From the NCBI RefSeq assembly GCF_900130015.1, contig NZ_FQXS01000004.1:124001-188000 (forward strand): a stretch of 64,000 nucleotides of DNA, read 5' to 3'. Shown here one piece after another: positions 1-8,964 of the stretch (its first letter is position 1; every line of letters starts with the position of its first letter). The position numbers were made by a program, and so were the translations under genes. Under the pieces are notes generated by a model. The model saw only the letters and a list, made by a program, of their open reading frames with translations. It ran no database searches and was not told the origin of the DNA. This stretch comes from Desulfofustis glycolicus DSM 9705 (GTDB lineage: Bacteria > Desulfobacterota > Desulfobulbia > Desulfobulbales > Desulfocapsaceae).

Positions 1-1379
1 ATGAGCAGATGGTTGTTGACCATCGAGACGCCGCTCAACAGGGCGCCGATAATTCCGAGGTATCCCTGATCCGTTCCCGCCAGAATCAGGTTTTCGTAAC
101 CGATCAGACCATCTTTGACCTTGGCCGGACTGCCGTAAATAGCCCCTTCTCGTTTGCCGGTATAGCGCTCGATGGTCAGAGGGGAAAAAGAGTCGTGAAA
201 AAGAATCAAGTCGGCGAAGGGGCCGATGAGCGATTCCGCCAGCTGCCGCGATTGTTTGACGGAGGATTCCTTCAGCCGGCGATAGCGCTCAGGCTCCGTG
301 GTCGCTTCGCGCCAGAGGTCGTAATTGGCCAGGTGGGTTGTTCTGATTTCCAGCGTGTCTCTATCGCCGTGGAGCCCATTGAAGTTGAACGGCAGGGAAA
401 TGACGCCGCTGCGAAAATCGACAGCATCGGTCGGGCGCTGGTAGATAAACGGATGGTGCGCACTGAAAAAAAGACAGGCCGTATCGTCGGGCACCCGCTG
501 CCGGACACCAGCTTGAACCACGAAGATCGATTCGCTAAAGGCCAGGCGCTGTCCTCGTTGCGGCCGATGATCAGTCTCTCCGAGCAAACGGAGCGTCTCG
601 TCAAGACCGATGGTGCTCACCACCTGCTCGCAAGTGATGATCTCGTCATTGTCCAACTCCAGCGCAGCGACCGCATTGTTTCTGGTAACGATGCGCTTGA
701 CTCCGGTCTTTAGCCGAAGCGTGCCGCCGAATGCCGTAAATCGGTCGGTCAGCAATTCCAGGAACTCCCTGATGGTGGCTCGGGGACGAAACAATCCTTC
801 TTGGAAGATTGCCCGAAACAGGATCACGTATTGGTGAAAATCAACATCGTTTTCGATGCTTGACCCGTAATAGCACATTGGGCAAAGCAGCATATCGACC
901 AGCAACGGATCGGTGATATAAGTGGAGACGACCTGGCGTGCCGAAATAAAGGGTGTTGCGAGAAATGGATTGATGGTGTCGAGATGGGCGACAAAACGAT
1001 TGAAACCGTCGACCTGGGCACCGAAACAGCGCTCTATTTCTTCTTGCAATAATCCGAAATCATTGCTGAATCTGAGCGTACACTGGGGAAAACGGACAGC
1101 TGATCCGAGTTGCTGGTGGATCCCGACTTCCTCCCGTCTGATTTTCAATTGACGGAGCAGGCGATTCAACGGAGTGTGTCGTTGCGATCGTTCGCTATAG
1201 TTGGTTATAGCGTGCAGCCCGGTTTCGATCAGCCGGCTGTTGCGATAATAGTATGAATTGAGACCGCCGACGCGGGAGTGCTGTTCAAGAAGAAGGACGT
1301 TTTCGTTGAATCTGGCTAATCTGACGGCAGCGGCAAGACCGGACAGCCCGCCGCCGATAACCACAAAACGGGCATGCAC
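1..1379 (-). CDS. CrtI/phytoene-dehydrogenase-like FAD oxidoreductase, 3' end beyond window
   Basis: An open frame runs from a GTG at 1379 to the left edge (459 codons) with no stop, so the C-terminus lies outside the window. Residues 5-20 carry an FAD dinucleotide-binding motif (VVIGGGLSGLAAA), followed by LLEQHSRVGGLNS, typical of CrtI-type desaturases and related amine-oxidase-fold flavoproteins. Near the edge the chain reads GTDQGYLGIIGALLSG, resembling the C-terminal FAD motif of this family. The start lies 3 bases after the ACP stop, so translation is probably coupled. With ACP and ketosynthase upstream, a role in desaturating or oxidising an ACP-bound or polyene lipid is likely. The substrate is unknown. 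Weak Shine-Dalgarno sequence. Confidence 0.75.
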   Translation of the reverse strand, partial: MHARFVVIGGGLSGLAAAVRLARFNENVLLLEQHSRVGGLNSYYYRNSRLIETGLHAITNYSERSQRHTPLNRLLRQLKIRREEVGIHQQLGSAVRFPQCTLRFSNDFGLLQEEIERCFGAQVDGFNRFVAHLDTINPFLATPFISARQVVSTYITDPLLVDMLLCPMCYYGSSIENDVDFHQYVILFRAIFQEGLFRPRATIREFLELLTDRFTAFGGTLRLKTGVKRIVTRNNAVAALELDNDEIITCEQVVSTIGLDETLRLLGETDHRPQRGQRLAFSESIFVVQAGVRQRVPDDTACLFFSAHHPFIYQRPTDAVDFRSGVISLPFNFNGLHGDRDTLEIRTTHLANYDLWREATTEPERYRRLKESSVKQSRQLAESLIGPFADLILFHDSFSPLTIERYTGKREGAIYGSPAKVKDGLIGYENLILAGTDQGYLGIIGALLSGVSMVNNHLL

Positions 1380-1382
1380 GGA

Positions 1383-1634
1383 TCAAACGTCTTTCAACAT
1401 CGGTTCGAGATAGGTGGCACAACTGTTGAGAGTGGCGAGTTGCGGATAGTCTTCTTCCGGAATTTGGATCTTGTATCGTTTTCTCAACTCCATGACGATA
1501 TCGAGGAAATCCATTGAGTCGAGATCGAGTTGATCGCGCAACGGCTTTTCCGGATCCAGATTGTCAAAATCTGCCTCATCGTCAATATCTGCTATTATTT
1601 CAACGATCAAATCTGTTATATCAGCACGTGTCAT
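1383..1634 (-). CDS. Acyl carrier protein
   Basis: This 83-residue acidic protein has the four-helix ACP pattern and the phosphopantetheine attachment motif LDLDSMDFLD, with Ser40 as the modified residue (DSM rather than the more common DSL). A GGAG element lies about 8 bases upstream of the ATG. It sits between a ketosynthase and a CrtI-like flavoprotein on the same strand, so it is probably a dedicated carrier for that pathway rather than the housekeeping AcpP, which normally sits next to fabF and fabG. The family assignment is firm. The pathway is inferred. Confidence 0.88.
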   Translation of the reverse strand: MTRADITDLIVEIIADIDDEADFDNLDPEKPLRDQLDLDSMDFLDIVMELRKRYKIQIPEEDYPQLATLNSCATYLEPMLKDV

Positions 1635-1780
1635 GAAAGATCTCCAACGCCCCTACGGGGTTTGCTCATCGTGAGAGAGGCAATAATTTGTCGCTATTGC
1701 TTGGCAATTTCGCAAAACTCTTCTTATAACATATTTTCTTCGACTATTTAATACTTTTTTTCCTCAACCGCGCTCTTCTC

Positions 1781-3064
1781 TCAGCTGCTGCCGCGGTAAG
1801 CCTGAACGATAACCGCCGAGTTAATGCCGAGCATGCCGAAGGAGTTATTGAGTATCGTTGACAGCGTGCTTCCCTGGGCCGGTTCTCCGACGACCAGGTT
1901 CTCCAGCAGGCACTCCGGATCGGGATCGTCCAGGTTGATGGTCGGATGAACAAGCTGATCATCGAAAGAAGGGAGGTTGGCTGCAAGTTCCAGCACGCCG
2001 GCGGCTCCCATCGCATGGCCAATAATGCTTTTAGTGTTGTTGATAAAGGGGCTGCCGGTTCCCTGAAAAACAGAGCGAATCGCCCGGCACTCTTCGGCAT
2101 CACCCTGTTTGGTTCCGGTGGCGTGGGTGCTGACGATATCGATCTGATCGGGGCGTAGACCGGCTTTCGCCAGTGCCAGTTCCATGCACTCGGCCTGACG
2201 TTGATCAAACGGCAATACGAAATCCTTGGCATCGGAATTCATCCCGTAGCCGACTATTTCCCCATAAATGCGGGCGCCACGCTGCAGCGCGCGGTCCAGC
2301 CGCTCGAGTACATAGATGCAGGCTCCCTCGGAGACGACAATACCGTTTCGCTTTTGGTCAAAGGGGCGGCATGCCTGCTCTGGGGCGGCGGCCTCAGCCA
2401 GCGCTCCCTGGGCCTTGAAACTGGCGAAGATACCAAACGAGCCGGTTGATTCGGAAACACCTCCAGCCAGCGCCATGTCGACCTCTCCCAGGCGCAACAT
2501 CTGCACCCCCTGGATCAACGAAGCATTGCCTGCCGCACAGGCTGCTCCAATCGAATAATGGGGCCCGGTAATACCAAGACTCACGGTAATTTCGCCGGCC
2601 GGATTGTTGAGAACGGTACGTGGGTTGTGATGGTGTGACCAGTAGGCAACGTCGTAATCGTATTGTTTCAGGTGGTAGATCTCATTTTCCGTCTCCACGT
2701 TACCGTGTTCGGTCAAACCGATATAGACACCCGTTCGTGCCTTGTCATAGACACTCTGTTCGAGACCCGCATCAAGCAGGGCCTCATGGGCACAATAGAC
2801 GCCGAGGCAACCCGCCCGGGTTCCTTTCTTATTTTCTTTCTTCTTTCGGTATTTGGTTTCCGGGATCGAGCAAAGGCCGGCAGGAGCTGTACCGAAATAG
2901 CGCAGGTCGATTTCCTGAATACCACTTCTCCCGTCTAGCACCTGTTTGCGAAACTCGTGCAGATTCGAAGCTCCTGGGGCGGCCAGGCCGACACCGGTAA
3001 TGACGATGCGTTGATGATGTGCAAGCATTGGCAACACTATCTGGTAATGATTATGAATTGTCAT
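1781..3064 (-). CDS. Beta-ketoacyl-ACP synthase (FabF-like)
   Basis: A thiolase-fold condensing enzyme of 427 residues (usual FabF about 410). Active-site Cys176 lies in SIGAACAAGN, the two catalytic histidines are His314 (THATGTKQGD) and His350 (IIGHAMGAAG), and Lys345 is the conserved lysine. It would condense malonyl-ACP with an acyl-ACP in the cytoplasm. The first 12 residues look unlike the family; Met13, at 3028, just before the conserved RIVITGVG strand, is an equally good start, and neither has a clear ribosome binding site. The pairing with a private ACP and a desaturase-like flavoprotein suggests a specialised product. Confidence 0.87.
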   Translation of the reverse strand: MTIHNHYQIVLPMLAHHQRIVITGVGLAAPGASNLHEFRKQVLDGRSGIQEIDLRYFGTAPAGLCSIPETKYRKKKENKKGTRAGCLGVYCAHEALLDAGLEQSVYDKARTGVYIGLTEHGNVETENEIYHLKQYDYDVAYWSHHHNPRTVLNNPAGEITVSLGITGPHYSIGAACAAGNASLIQGVQMLRLGEVDMALAGGVSESTGSFGIFASFKAQGALAEAAAPEQACRPFDQKRNGIVVSEGACIYVLERLDRALQRGARIYGEIVGYGMNSDAKDFVLPFDQRQAECMELALAKAGLRPDQIDIVSTHATGTKQGDAEECRAIRSVFQGTGSPFINNTKSIIGHAMGAAGVLELAANLPSFDDQLVHPTINLDDPDPECLLENLVVGEPAQGSTLSTILNNSFGMLGINSAVIVQAYRGSS

Positions 3065-3392
3065 CGCCGGTAGGCCGGCAACCGATTTCTCTAGGCCGTG
3101 CCGCCGGCAAACGTGACAGAGCCCGGCGAGCCAGGTGGCAACCGAAGGTCCGCGCTCTGAGAGAATATCGACGGGGCACGGGCGTCGGCAGCCTGGTATT
3201 GTCTAGATTACTTTGGCCAGAAATTCAAGGACAACCTGTCCGTCTGCCGGAAATTTCGTGCCGGATACCACATCCCCTTCGAATAAAGAGGGGCGCCGTT
3301 TTATCGCTGTAGAAGATGATCCGAGCTTTGCAGCACCACGATCAATTGGTATTATCCCGGTCGAACCTCACCACCACTCAAGGGAGATTGGC
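3065..3392. other. Intergenic region between divergent genes
   Basis: This gap of about 330 bases separates the leftward ketosynthase from the rightward isocitrate dehydrogenase. Short open frames cross it, but none has a recognisable product or a good start. It should hold both promoters; I could not pick out convincing -35/-10 pairs. Confidence 0.5.
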
Positions 3393-4613
3393 ATGAAAAA
3401 AATCACGGTAAAACAGCCCGTCGTCGAACTCGACGGTGATGAGATGACGAGGATTATCTGGTCGTTTATTAAAGAGCGGCTGATCCTGCCGTATCTTGAC
3501 ATCGACTTGAAATATTATGACCTGTCGATTCAAAACCGCGACCGCACCGACGACCAGGTTACCGTTGATGCTGCCGAGGCCATCAAGTACTATCGGGTCG
3601 GCGTCAAATGTGCCACCATCACGCCGGATGAGGGCCGAGTCAAGGAGTTCGGTCTGAAACGGATGTGGCGATCACCAAACGGGACAATCAGAAATATCAT
3701 CGGCGGCACGGTCTTCCGACAGCCAATCATCTGTGCCAACATCCCGCGTCTCGTTCCCGGCTGGAAAAAACCGATCGTCATCGGCAGGCACGCCTTCGGT
3801 GATCAATATCGGGCCACCGATTTTCTCGTTCCCGGTCCCGGCACCTTGACCATGACCTTCGAACCGGAGGATGGCGGCGAGCCAATCCGGCACGAAATTT
3901 TTACGTTCCCGGGGAGCGGTTGTGCCCTCGGCATGTACAATCTGGACGAATCGATTCGCGGTTTTGCCCGCTCGTGCTTCAACTATGGTCTGTCACTGAA
4001 ATGGCCGGTTTATCTGTCAACCAAAAATACCATTCTCAAACAGTATGACGGCAGATTCAAGGATCTGTTCCAAGACGTATTCGACGCCGAATTTGCCGCG
4101 TTATTCAAAGAGGCGGGATTAACCTACGAACACCGCCTGATCGACGACATGGTCGCCTGTGCGATGAAATGGGAGGGAGGGTTCGTCTGGGCCTGTAAAA
4201 ATTACGACGGTGATGTGCAGTCCGACACGATAGCGCAGGGGTTCGGTTCACTCGGCTTGATGACCTCGGTCCTGATGACCGAAGACGGCGGAACCATCGA
4301 GGCGGAAGCGGCCCATGGCACGGTCACCAGGCACTACCGTGAGTACCAGAAAGGAAACAAGACCTCGACGAATCCGATCGCCTCCATTTTCGCCTGGACC
4401 AGAGGACTTGATTATCGCGGTATCTTCGATGGTACGCCAAAGGTCAGCTCCTTTGCCAAAACACTCGAGAGGGTCTGCGTGGAAACGGTCGAATCGGGAG
4501 CGATGACAAAGGATTTGGCCCTGCTGGTCGGCAGCGATCAGGAATTTCTCGACACCGAAGCATTTCTCGAACTGCTGGCGACCAACCTGCAGCACGCATT
4601 GGTCAATCGATAG
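3393..4613 (+). CDS. icd: NADP-dependent isocitrate dehydrogenase, eukaryotic-type
   Basis: Oxidatively decarboxylates isocitrate to 2-oxoglutarate with NADP in the cytoplasm. At 406 residues it matches the eukaryotic/homodimeric subfamily rather than E. coli Icd, and numbering is collinear with human IDH1: Ser94, Arg100, Arg109 and Arg132 ([15 protein letters not shown]) are all present for isocitrate binding. [10 protein letters not shown] carries the Arg-His pair that binds the NADP 2'-phosphate. The ATG at 3393 has AGGGAGA 6-12 bases upstream; the open frame extends further 5' but that part is unlike the family. Monocistronic, with a hairpin after the stop. Confidence 0.95.
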   Translation: MKKITVKQPVVELDGDEMTRIIWSFIKERLILPYLDIDLKYYDLSIQNRDRTDDQVTVDAAEAIKYYRVGVKCATITPDEGRVKEFGLKRMWRSPNGTIRNIIGGTVFRQPIICANIPRLVPGWKKPIVIGRHAFGDQYRATDFLVPGPGTLTMTFEPEDGGEPIRHEIFTFPGSGCALGMYNLDESIRGFARSCFNYGLSLKWPVYLSTKNTILKQYDGRFKDLFQDVFDAEFAALFKEAGLTYEHRLIDDMVACAMKWEGGFVWACKNYDGDVQSDTIAQGFGSLGLMTSVLMTEDGGTIEAEAAHGTVTRHYREYQKGNKTSTNPIASIFAWTRGLDYRGIFDGTPKVSSFAKTLERVCVETVESGAMTKDLALLVGSDQEFLDTEAFLELLATNLQHALVNR

Positions 4614-4636
4614 GGAGTCGATAATCGGGCCACCTT

Positions 4637-4680
4637 TGGAAAAAAGAAGGCAAAATTCCGATTTTCACTTCTTTTTTCCA
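4637..4680 (+). terminator. Long hairpin after isocitrate dehydrogenase
   Basis: A perfect 13-bp inverted repeat (TGGAAAAAAGAAG / CTTCTTTTTTCCA) with an 18-base loop, itself able to form a 5-bp inner stem (AAAAT/ATTTT), starts 24 bases after the stop codon. The loop resembles the end motif of the dispersed repeat described at 46604. Probably terminates icd transcription; the 3' arm supplies the T-run. Confidence 0.6.
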
Positions 4681-4724
4681 GGGCGGGACCCGTGGTCTGG
4701 TCTTACCGTCGTTTTACCAGTGGA

Positions 4725-5060
4725 TCAGCCACCGTGAACCTGAATGGCATAACCGGTAAAATCAATGGGCACGGTTGGGTTCGACTTTGAGTAGCATCTC
4801 CCTTTAATATCGCCGGTAGCAGTTATCGTCCTGACCACACCGCCTTTTTGTCCGGAAGAATTGTCATAGACGGTGATTGCTCCCGTTGAGTCGCTATTGG
4901 CGACAGATGCCGCAGTTATCACAGCTCCGGTACGTCATTTCGAAGATCAGACTGAAATTGCCGGAGCCGGCACTGGCTGCCCTCCGGGATGCGGTCTCGT
5001 CGGTGCCGACATCGCGCGCGCATAATCCCAGAATGCCGGATATTATCATGCCAGTGGTGT
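4725..5060 (-). pseudogene. Possible frameshifted remnant of a small secreted or pilin-like protein
   Basis: On the minus strand, coding-like segments lie in successive frames. A hydrophobic stretch (LRVLLPATGLLFFTAV) is followed in another frame by residues ending SGNFSLIFEMTYR, and then in a third frame by a Gly/Ser/Thr-rich tail (ITVYDNSSGQKGG ... GYAIQVHGG) that stops at 4725. Joining the last two needs one frameshift near 4935. The tail vaguely recalls type II secretion pseudopilin C-termini. No intact start or prepilin cleavage site is visible, so this may equally be non-coding. Confidence 0.25.
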
Positions 5061-5143
5061 AACTGCTGTGAAAAACAGAAGCCCCGTGGCCGGAAGCAGC
5101 ACTCTCAATTGAGATGTTATACCGATTGACACCGCAAGAATCT

Positions 5144-5416
5144 CTACGTCATCGTTGCGATCTGCTTTTCTACAAGTGTTGAGAGCAGTTCTCTGACTCC
5201 CCACCTGATTTCTTGAGCGCTTTCCGGATAACATTCGGTCAGCACGGCGATAATTTCTGCAACTGTTCGTGTGCCATCGCATAATTGCCAGATAATGGCA
5301 CCTGTATCATTGAGGTAAACAGATGTGGCCAGGATCGGATGATAAACAATATGCTCTCCGTCACCCGGTTCTAACCTGTAATCATTTACAATATTAACCG
5401 TTTTGTTTTCGTCCAT
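5144..5416 (-). CDS. PqqD-like RRE-fold protein
   Basis: About 90 residues from the ATG at 5416 (the frame stays open to 5509, but that extension is not family-like). The region YRLEPGDGEHIVYHP through LNDTGAIIWQLCDGTRTVAEI and the following helix match PqqD-type winged-helix proteins, which bind precursor peptides for radical-SAM maturases (RiPP recognition element). No PqqE-like radical SAM gene or obvious precursor peptide lies within reach. In many genomes such orphan PqqD-like proteins sit with polysaccharide or HPr-kinase-like genes, so a non-RiPP role is possible. Downstream DNA looks decayed. Confidence 0.7.
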   Translation of the reverse strand: MDENKTVNIVNDYRLEPGDGEHIVYHPILATSVYLNDTGAIIWQLCDGTRTVAEIIAVLTECYPESAQEIRWGVRELLSTLVEKQIATMT

Positions 5417-5788
5417 TGATATGCTCGTCTTCGTTGCCGTTGAGATCGTCTCGGCCGGAGCGCATAGATGTCTTGAGGCAGCCGTGAATAGAAAAAAAAT
5501 CGGGTTCAACCGGCAAGCACGAGGATACGTTTTTGCAGCCTTATCGGCGAATCATCGAAGGCACGACAGTCTCGTTCAATGCGGGCTCGGTCACTCATGA
5601 TATTTTCAACATAGCCGAATCATTTAACAAAATGGAGATCATTTGGCAATAGCAAGAATGCCTGGCAACGCTCTTTGTGCTGGTCGTAAGGCTCATGAAC
5701 TCGCACGCTTGAATGGTCGCTCATCCGGGAGCGCACTTTTGAAGAGGGGCGGTGCGCCAGCTCGGAGCGTTTCTTTTGCTAAAAGGAT

Positions 5789-5923
5789 CCTTGAAAAATT
5801 GTCATTTCGCCCAATCTCATTGTTTCGAAATCACATTATATACATTTAATATCTTATATATACCTGGGTGGAATGTTCTTATGCGCCTCGATCTTGAAGG
5901 GAATGCCTATTTTTTAAAGCTCC
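5789..5923 (+). repeat. Dispersed inverted-end repeat, copy A
   Basis: This 135-base stretch aligns end to end with 50728-50863 (136 bases). The first 32 bases are identical in both (starting CCTTGAAAAATTGTCATTTC), the middle has diverged, and the last 40 are again close (GCGCCTCGATCTTGAA, then an A/T-rich run, then AAGCTCC). The two ends are roughly inverted relative to each other, most clearly in copy B. It lies wholly between genes and contains no reading frame, resembling a MITE or other small palindromic element. Confidence 0.7.
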
Positions 5924-5945
5924 TTGAAATATCGTCAGAAACGCA

Positions 5946-5960
5946 AATGGTTAAACCATT
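5946..5960. promoter_or_regulatory. FadR-family GntR operator upstream of proline dehydrogenase
   Basis: AATGGTTAAACCATT is a palindrome around one central base and contains the TGGTnnnACCA core typical of FadR-subfamily GntR regulators. The identical 15-mer occurs at 12227-12241 in the promoter of the GntR gene of the same island, so that protein is the likely ligand. It lies just upstream of a good -35 element, a position that would suit activation as well as repression. Confidence 0.7.
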
Positions 5961-5972
5961 GACGGAAAATCC

Positions 5973-6002
5973 TTGACAGGGCTCGGGAAAGTAGCGTACA
6001 AA
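5973..6002 (+). promoter_or_regulatory. Candidate sigma-70 promoter for proline dehydrogenase
   Basis: A consensus TTGACA at 5973-5978 is followed after 18 bases by TACAAA at 5997-6002. It sits 13 bases downstream of the GntR operator. The -10 match is only partial. Confidence 0.4.
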
Positions 6003-6213
6003 ACAAGTGTCTATAGCGTTTTCGTGTTGGTGCAAGAAAGTCGTCTGTCGTACCATCGTCGCGGGTGACAGATAGTTTGTAATCGCTTGCCGAAGGGACA
6101 GAGCATGACGCCCGCAATCGGTATGACCCGGTCCTCCGGCCATTGGTCCCCAAAGGATCATCCCCGGCCGCTGGAATGTGCGTTGACAAACCAGAACAGA
6201 AGGAGCTGAGAAC

Positions 6214-7125
6214 GTGCTGAACAAGTTGATATCAAATATCCTGCCGTATATGCCCCAGGCGCTCGTCTGGCAATTTTCCAAAGAATATATCGCCGGCGAG
6301 ACGATCGAAGATGCGGTAAGGGCCGCGAAAGATCTCAACAACGAAGGTATCAAGACAACCATTGATGTTCTCGGTGAATTCATCAAAAACCTCGGCGAGG
6401 CCGAGGCCAACAAGCGTGAATACCTCGAAGTCATCGAAGTTACCGAGAAGGCCGGTGTCCAGGGAAATTACAGTCTCAAACCGACTTTTTTCGGTTTGCT
6501 GATAGACAAGGAAGCGGCATACCGGCATATCCGAGAAGTCGTTGCCAAGGCTGCTTCACACGGTAATTTTGTTCGCATCGACATGGAGGATTCTCCCTGC
6601 ACCGATCTGGAGATTGAGCTTTTTAGAAGACTGAAAGCGGAATTCCCTGGCAATGTCGGACTTGTGTTGCAGGCGTACCTGAAAAGGACACACCAGGACA
6701 TCAAGAACCTGAAAGATCTGCACAGCGCTGAATATCCGCTGAATCTTCGGCTGTGCAAAGGGATTTACGTGGAGCCGGCGGCGATTTCGTACAAAAAATA
6801 TGACGAAGTCAATCAGCATTTCATTGAAGACATCGAACTGATGATGCAGGAAGGGATGTACCCGGCAATCGCCACCCATGATAAGCCGGTTGTCGATGGC
6901 GCACTCAAGCTCATTGAGAAGTACAAGGTCCCTAAGGATCTTTACGAGTTTCAGATGCTTTACGGTGTCACCCCGGCACTGCGTAAATCCCTGGTTGATC
7001 AGGGGCACCCGATGCGGGTTTACGTACCCTTCGGCAAACAATGGTTCGGCTACTGCACACGGAGGGTCAAGGAAAATCCCAAAATGGCAAGCGTCATCAT
7101 GAAAGCCATTTTCGTTAAAGGATAA
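6214..7125 (+). CDS. Proline dehydrogenase (monofunctional, FAD)
   Basis: Oxidises L-proline to delta-1-pyrroline-5-carboxylate, passing electrons from FAD to the quinone pool. The 303-residue length is that of monofunctional bacterial PRODH, without the aldehyde dehydrogenase half of PutA. The (beta/alpha)8 barrel motifs appear in order: RIDMEDS, LVLQAYLKRT, LRLCKGIY, ATHD, FQMLYGV, and the C-terminal substrate-binding helix with the double arginine (YCTRRVKENP). Translation starts at GTG 6214 with AGGAG 8 bases upstream. P5C dehydrogenase is 2.4 kb downstream on the same strand, with AOR in between. Confidence 0.93.
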   Translation: MLNKLISNILPYMPQALVWQFSKEYIAGETIEDAVRAAKDLNNEGIKTTIDVLGEFIKNLGEAEANKREYLEVIEVTEKAGVQGNYSLKPTFFGLLIDKEAAYRHIREVVAKAASHGNFVRIDMEDSPCTDLEIELFRRLKAEFPGNVGLVLQAYLKRTHQDIKNLKDLHSAEYPLNLRLCKGIYVEPAAISYKKYDEVNQHFIEDIELMMQEGMYPAIATHDKPVVDGALKLIEKYKVPKDLYEFQMLYGVTPALRKSLVDQGHPMRVYVPFGKQWFGYCTRRVKENPKMASVIMKAIFVKG

Positions 7126-7257
7126 CGGTTAGAAAAAATCAAATCCCCGATCATGTCATGCCATCGGACTCCGGCGAGCATGCACTGCCAGGACGTGCTC
7201 CAGGGGACAGAAAGACAACTATCGACAAGAGAACCAGAATTTCAGCAGGAGTACACA

Positions 7258-8964
7258 ATGTTCAGCATGTTACGCATCGACACCGCAACTGAAACGGTTA
7301 CCAAGGAAACCAGTGATTCCCTGGAGTACCTGCTCGGCGGCAGATCGCTTTCTTCCCATCTGGTCAGTGAAGAAGTCAACCCGAAATGTGATCCTTTCGG
7401 CCAGGAGAACAAGCTGTTTTTCTGTAATGGCGCCCTGAGTGGAACCAACGTCTCGAGCTCGAACCGACTCAGCATCGGCGGCAAAAGTCCCCTGACCAGC
7501 GGAATCAAGGAGAGCAACGCCGGAGGTATTGTTGCAACTCGCATGGCCCAGCAGGGACTGCGTTGCATCGCTCTTGAAGGGACTCCTCCCCCGAATAGTG
7601 GGTGGAGAATTGTTGTGATCGGCCGGACGGGGACTGAGTTTCTCGATGGGTCCTTTCTTGCCGGCAAAGGAGTATATGAAAAATCAGACCTGCTCAGCGA
7701 AAAATTTGGTAGCAAAGCCGGGTGCATCACGATTGGCCCGGCAGGCGAGAACCTTCTTTACGCTTCCGGCATTGCCTGTTCCGATCCGCATGGCGTATGC
7801 TCGCGCTATGCCGGCCGCGGCGGTCTCGGCGCAGTCATGGGCTCGAAAAAAATCATCGCCCTGGTTATTCTCGATGATGGCGATCGCAAACCTGACTATG
7901 TTGATCAGGAAAAATTCAACGCCGCGGCAAAGCAGATCATCAAGCTACTCAAAGAGAATCCGATTTCCTCCAAGTTCACCAAGTATGGCACATCGGCCAT
8001 GGTCGATATCTGCCAGGCCCTCAAGGTGTTGCCAACCCAGAACTTCAGACATGGCGTAATGGAGGGAGCCGAACGGATCAACGCCCAGGCACTGTATGAC
8101 ACGATCAAGGAGCGTGATGGCGAGGGCAAGACCCAGCACGCCTGCATGTTGCCATGTGCCATCATGTGCTCAAACGTTTATCCGGACAAGGAAGGTCATC
8201 TGTTGTGCTCGCCGATAGAATACGAAACCATGGCGCTGATGGGATCCAATCTGTGCCTCAAGAACCTCGACACAATTGCCGAAATGAACCGCATAGCCAA
8301 TGATGTCGGGGTGGACACGCTCGACTGCGGCGCTGCGATAGGCGTGGCCATGGAAGCCGGCCTCGCCGAATTTGGCGACGACAAGGCCGCCGTGGCAATG
8401 ATGGAAGAGATCCGTCACCTGACACCACTTGGAAGAATCATCGCTTCCGGCTGTAAGATTGCCGCCCAAGTACTGGGCGTGAAACATGCGCCTCATGTTT
8501 TGGGTCAGGCGATACCCGCTTACGAGCCGCGCGGATCGAAAGGCATGGCTATGACCTATCTCTCTTCACCCATGGGGGCAGACCACACCTTCGGCTTTAC
8601 GCTCCGGGACGAAGAAGATACCTTGACGAAAAAGGGAAAGGTCGACCTTTCAAAGAAATTCCAGGTCATCGGCTCTCGTATGGACGCCATGGGAACGTGT
8701 AATTTCGTCCGCTATTCCGTGCGCAACGATATGACTCCGCTACTTGATCTGATTGCTGCCAGATATGGAGTCGAAGTCAGCGGCGAGCAATTTGACGATA
8801 TGGTCAAGAAAACGTTGCGGATAGAGCACCAATTCAACACAGATGCCGGTATTACCATTGCCGATCATCGCTTTGCCGAGACGTTTTACGTCGAAAAACA
8901 ACCTGAAACAGGTGAGGTAATCGATTTCACCGACGAGGAAACCCTTCAGGCAATGCAATGGTGA
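7258..8964 (+). CDS. Aldehyde:ferredoxin oxidoreductase family, tungstopterin enzyme
   Basis: Probably oxidises an aldehyde to a carboxylate with ferredoxin. It has 568 residues from the ATG at 7258 (AGGAG 6 bases upstream; the frame is open further 5' but without homology). Pterin-binding motif RYAGRGGLGAVMGSK spans residues 183-197. The [4Fe-4S] ligands appear as Cys296, Cys300, Cys304 and, in AMGTC, Cys481. The first pair is spaced C-x3-C, one residue longer than the C-x2-C of classic AOR. Its stop overlaps a MoaD/ThiS-like gene by 7 bases. Located between proline dehydrogenase and P5C dehydrogenase, so glutamate semialdehyde is a possible substrate, but this is inference. Confidence 0.87.
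   Translation: MFSMLRIDTATETVTKETSDSLEYLLGGRSLSSHLVSEEVNPKCDPFGQENKLFFCNGALSGTNVSSSNRLSIGGKSPLTSGIKESNAGGIVATRMAQQGLRCIALEGTPPPNSGWRIVVIGRTGTEFLDGSFLAGKGVYEKSDLLSEKFGSKAGCITIGPAGENLLYASGIACSDPHGVCSRYAGRGGLGAVMGSKKIIALVILDDGDRKPDYVDQEKFNAAAKQIIKLLKENPISSKFTKYGTSAMVDICQALKVLPTQNFRHGVMEGAERINAQALYDTIKERDGEGKTQHACMLPCAIMCSNVYPDKEGHLLCSPIEYETMALMGSNLCLKNLDTIAEMNRIANDVGVDTLDCGAAIGVAMEAGLAEFGDDKAAVAMMEEIRHLTPLGRIIASGCKIAAQVLGVKHAPHVLGQAIPAYEPRGSKGMAMTYLSSPMGADHTFGFTLRDEEDTLTKKGKVDLSKKFQVIGSRMDAMGTCNFVRYSVRNDMTPLLDLIAARYGVEVSGEQFDDMVKKTLRIEHQFNTDAGITIADHRFAETFYVEKQPETGEVIDFTDEETLQAMQW

Larger units (their letters stand above)
5417..6213. other. Non-coding region upstream of proline dehydrogenase
   Basis: Nearly 800 bases hold no supportable gene. 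Inside it are a copy of the dispersed repeat (5789-5923), a GntR operator (5946-5960) and a promoter candidate (5973-6002). If that promoter is used, the proline dehydrogenase transcript has a leader of about 200 bases. I saw no recognisable riboswitch in it. Confidence 0.6.

Noticed and set aside
9-1152. Several plus-strand frames across the left 1.2 kb.
   Set aside because: The minus strand carries one continuous 459-codon flavoprotein frame with an FAD motif; the plus frames are shadows.
3213-3392. N-terminal extension of isocitrate dehydrogenase from an upstream start.
   Set aside because: The added 60 residues are unlike the family, while ATG 3393 has a good ribosome site and makes numbering collinear with human IDH1.
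6003-6213. Possible riboswitch or leader peptide in the long leader of proline dehydrogenase.
   Set aside because: I looked for glycine-type or attenuator-like stems and a short proline-rich frame and found nothing that meets either pattern.
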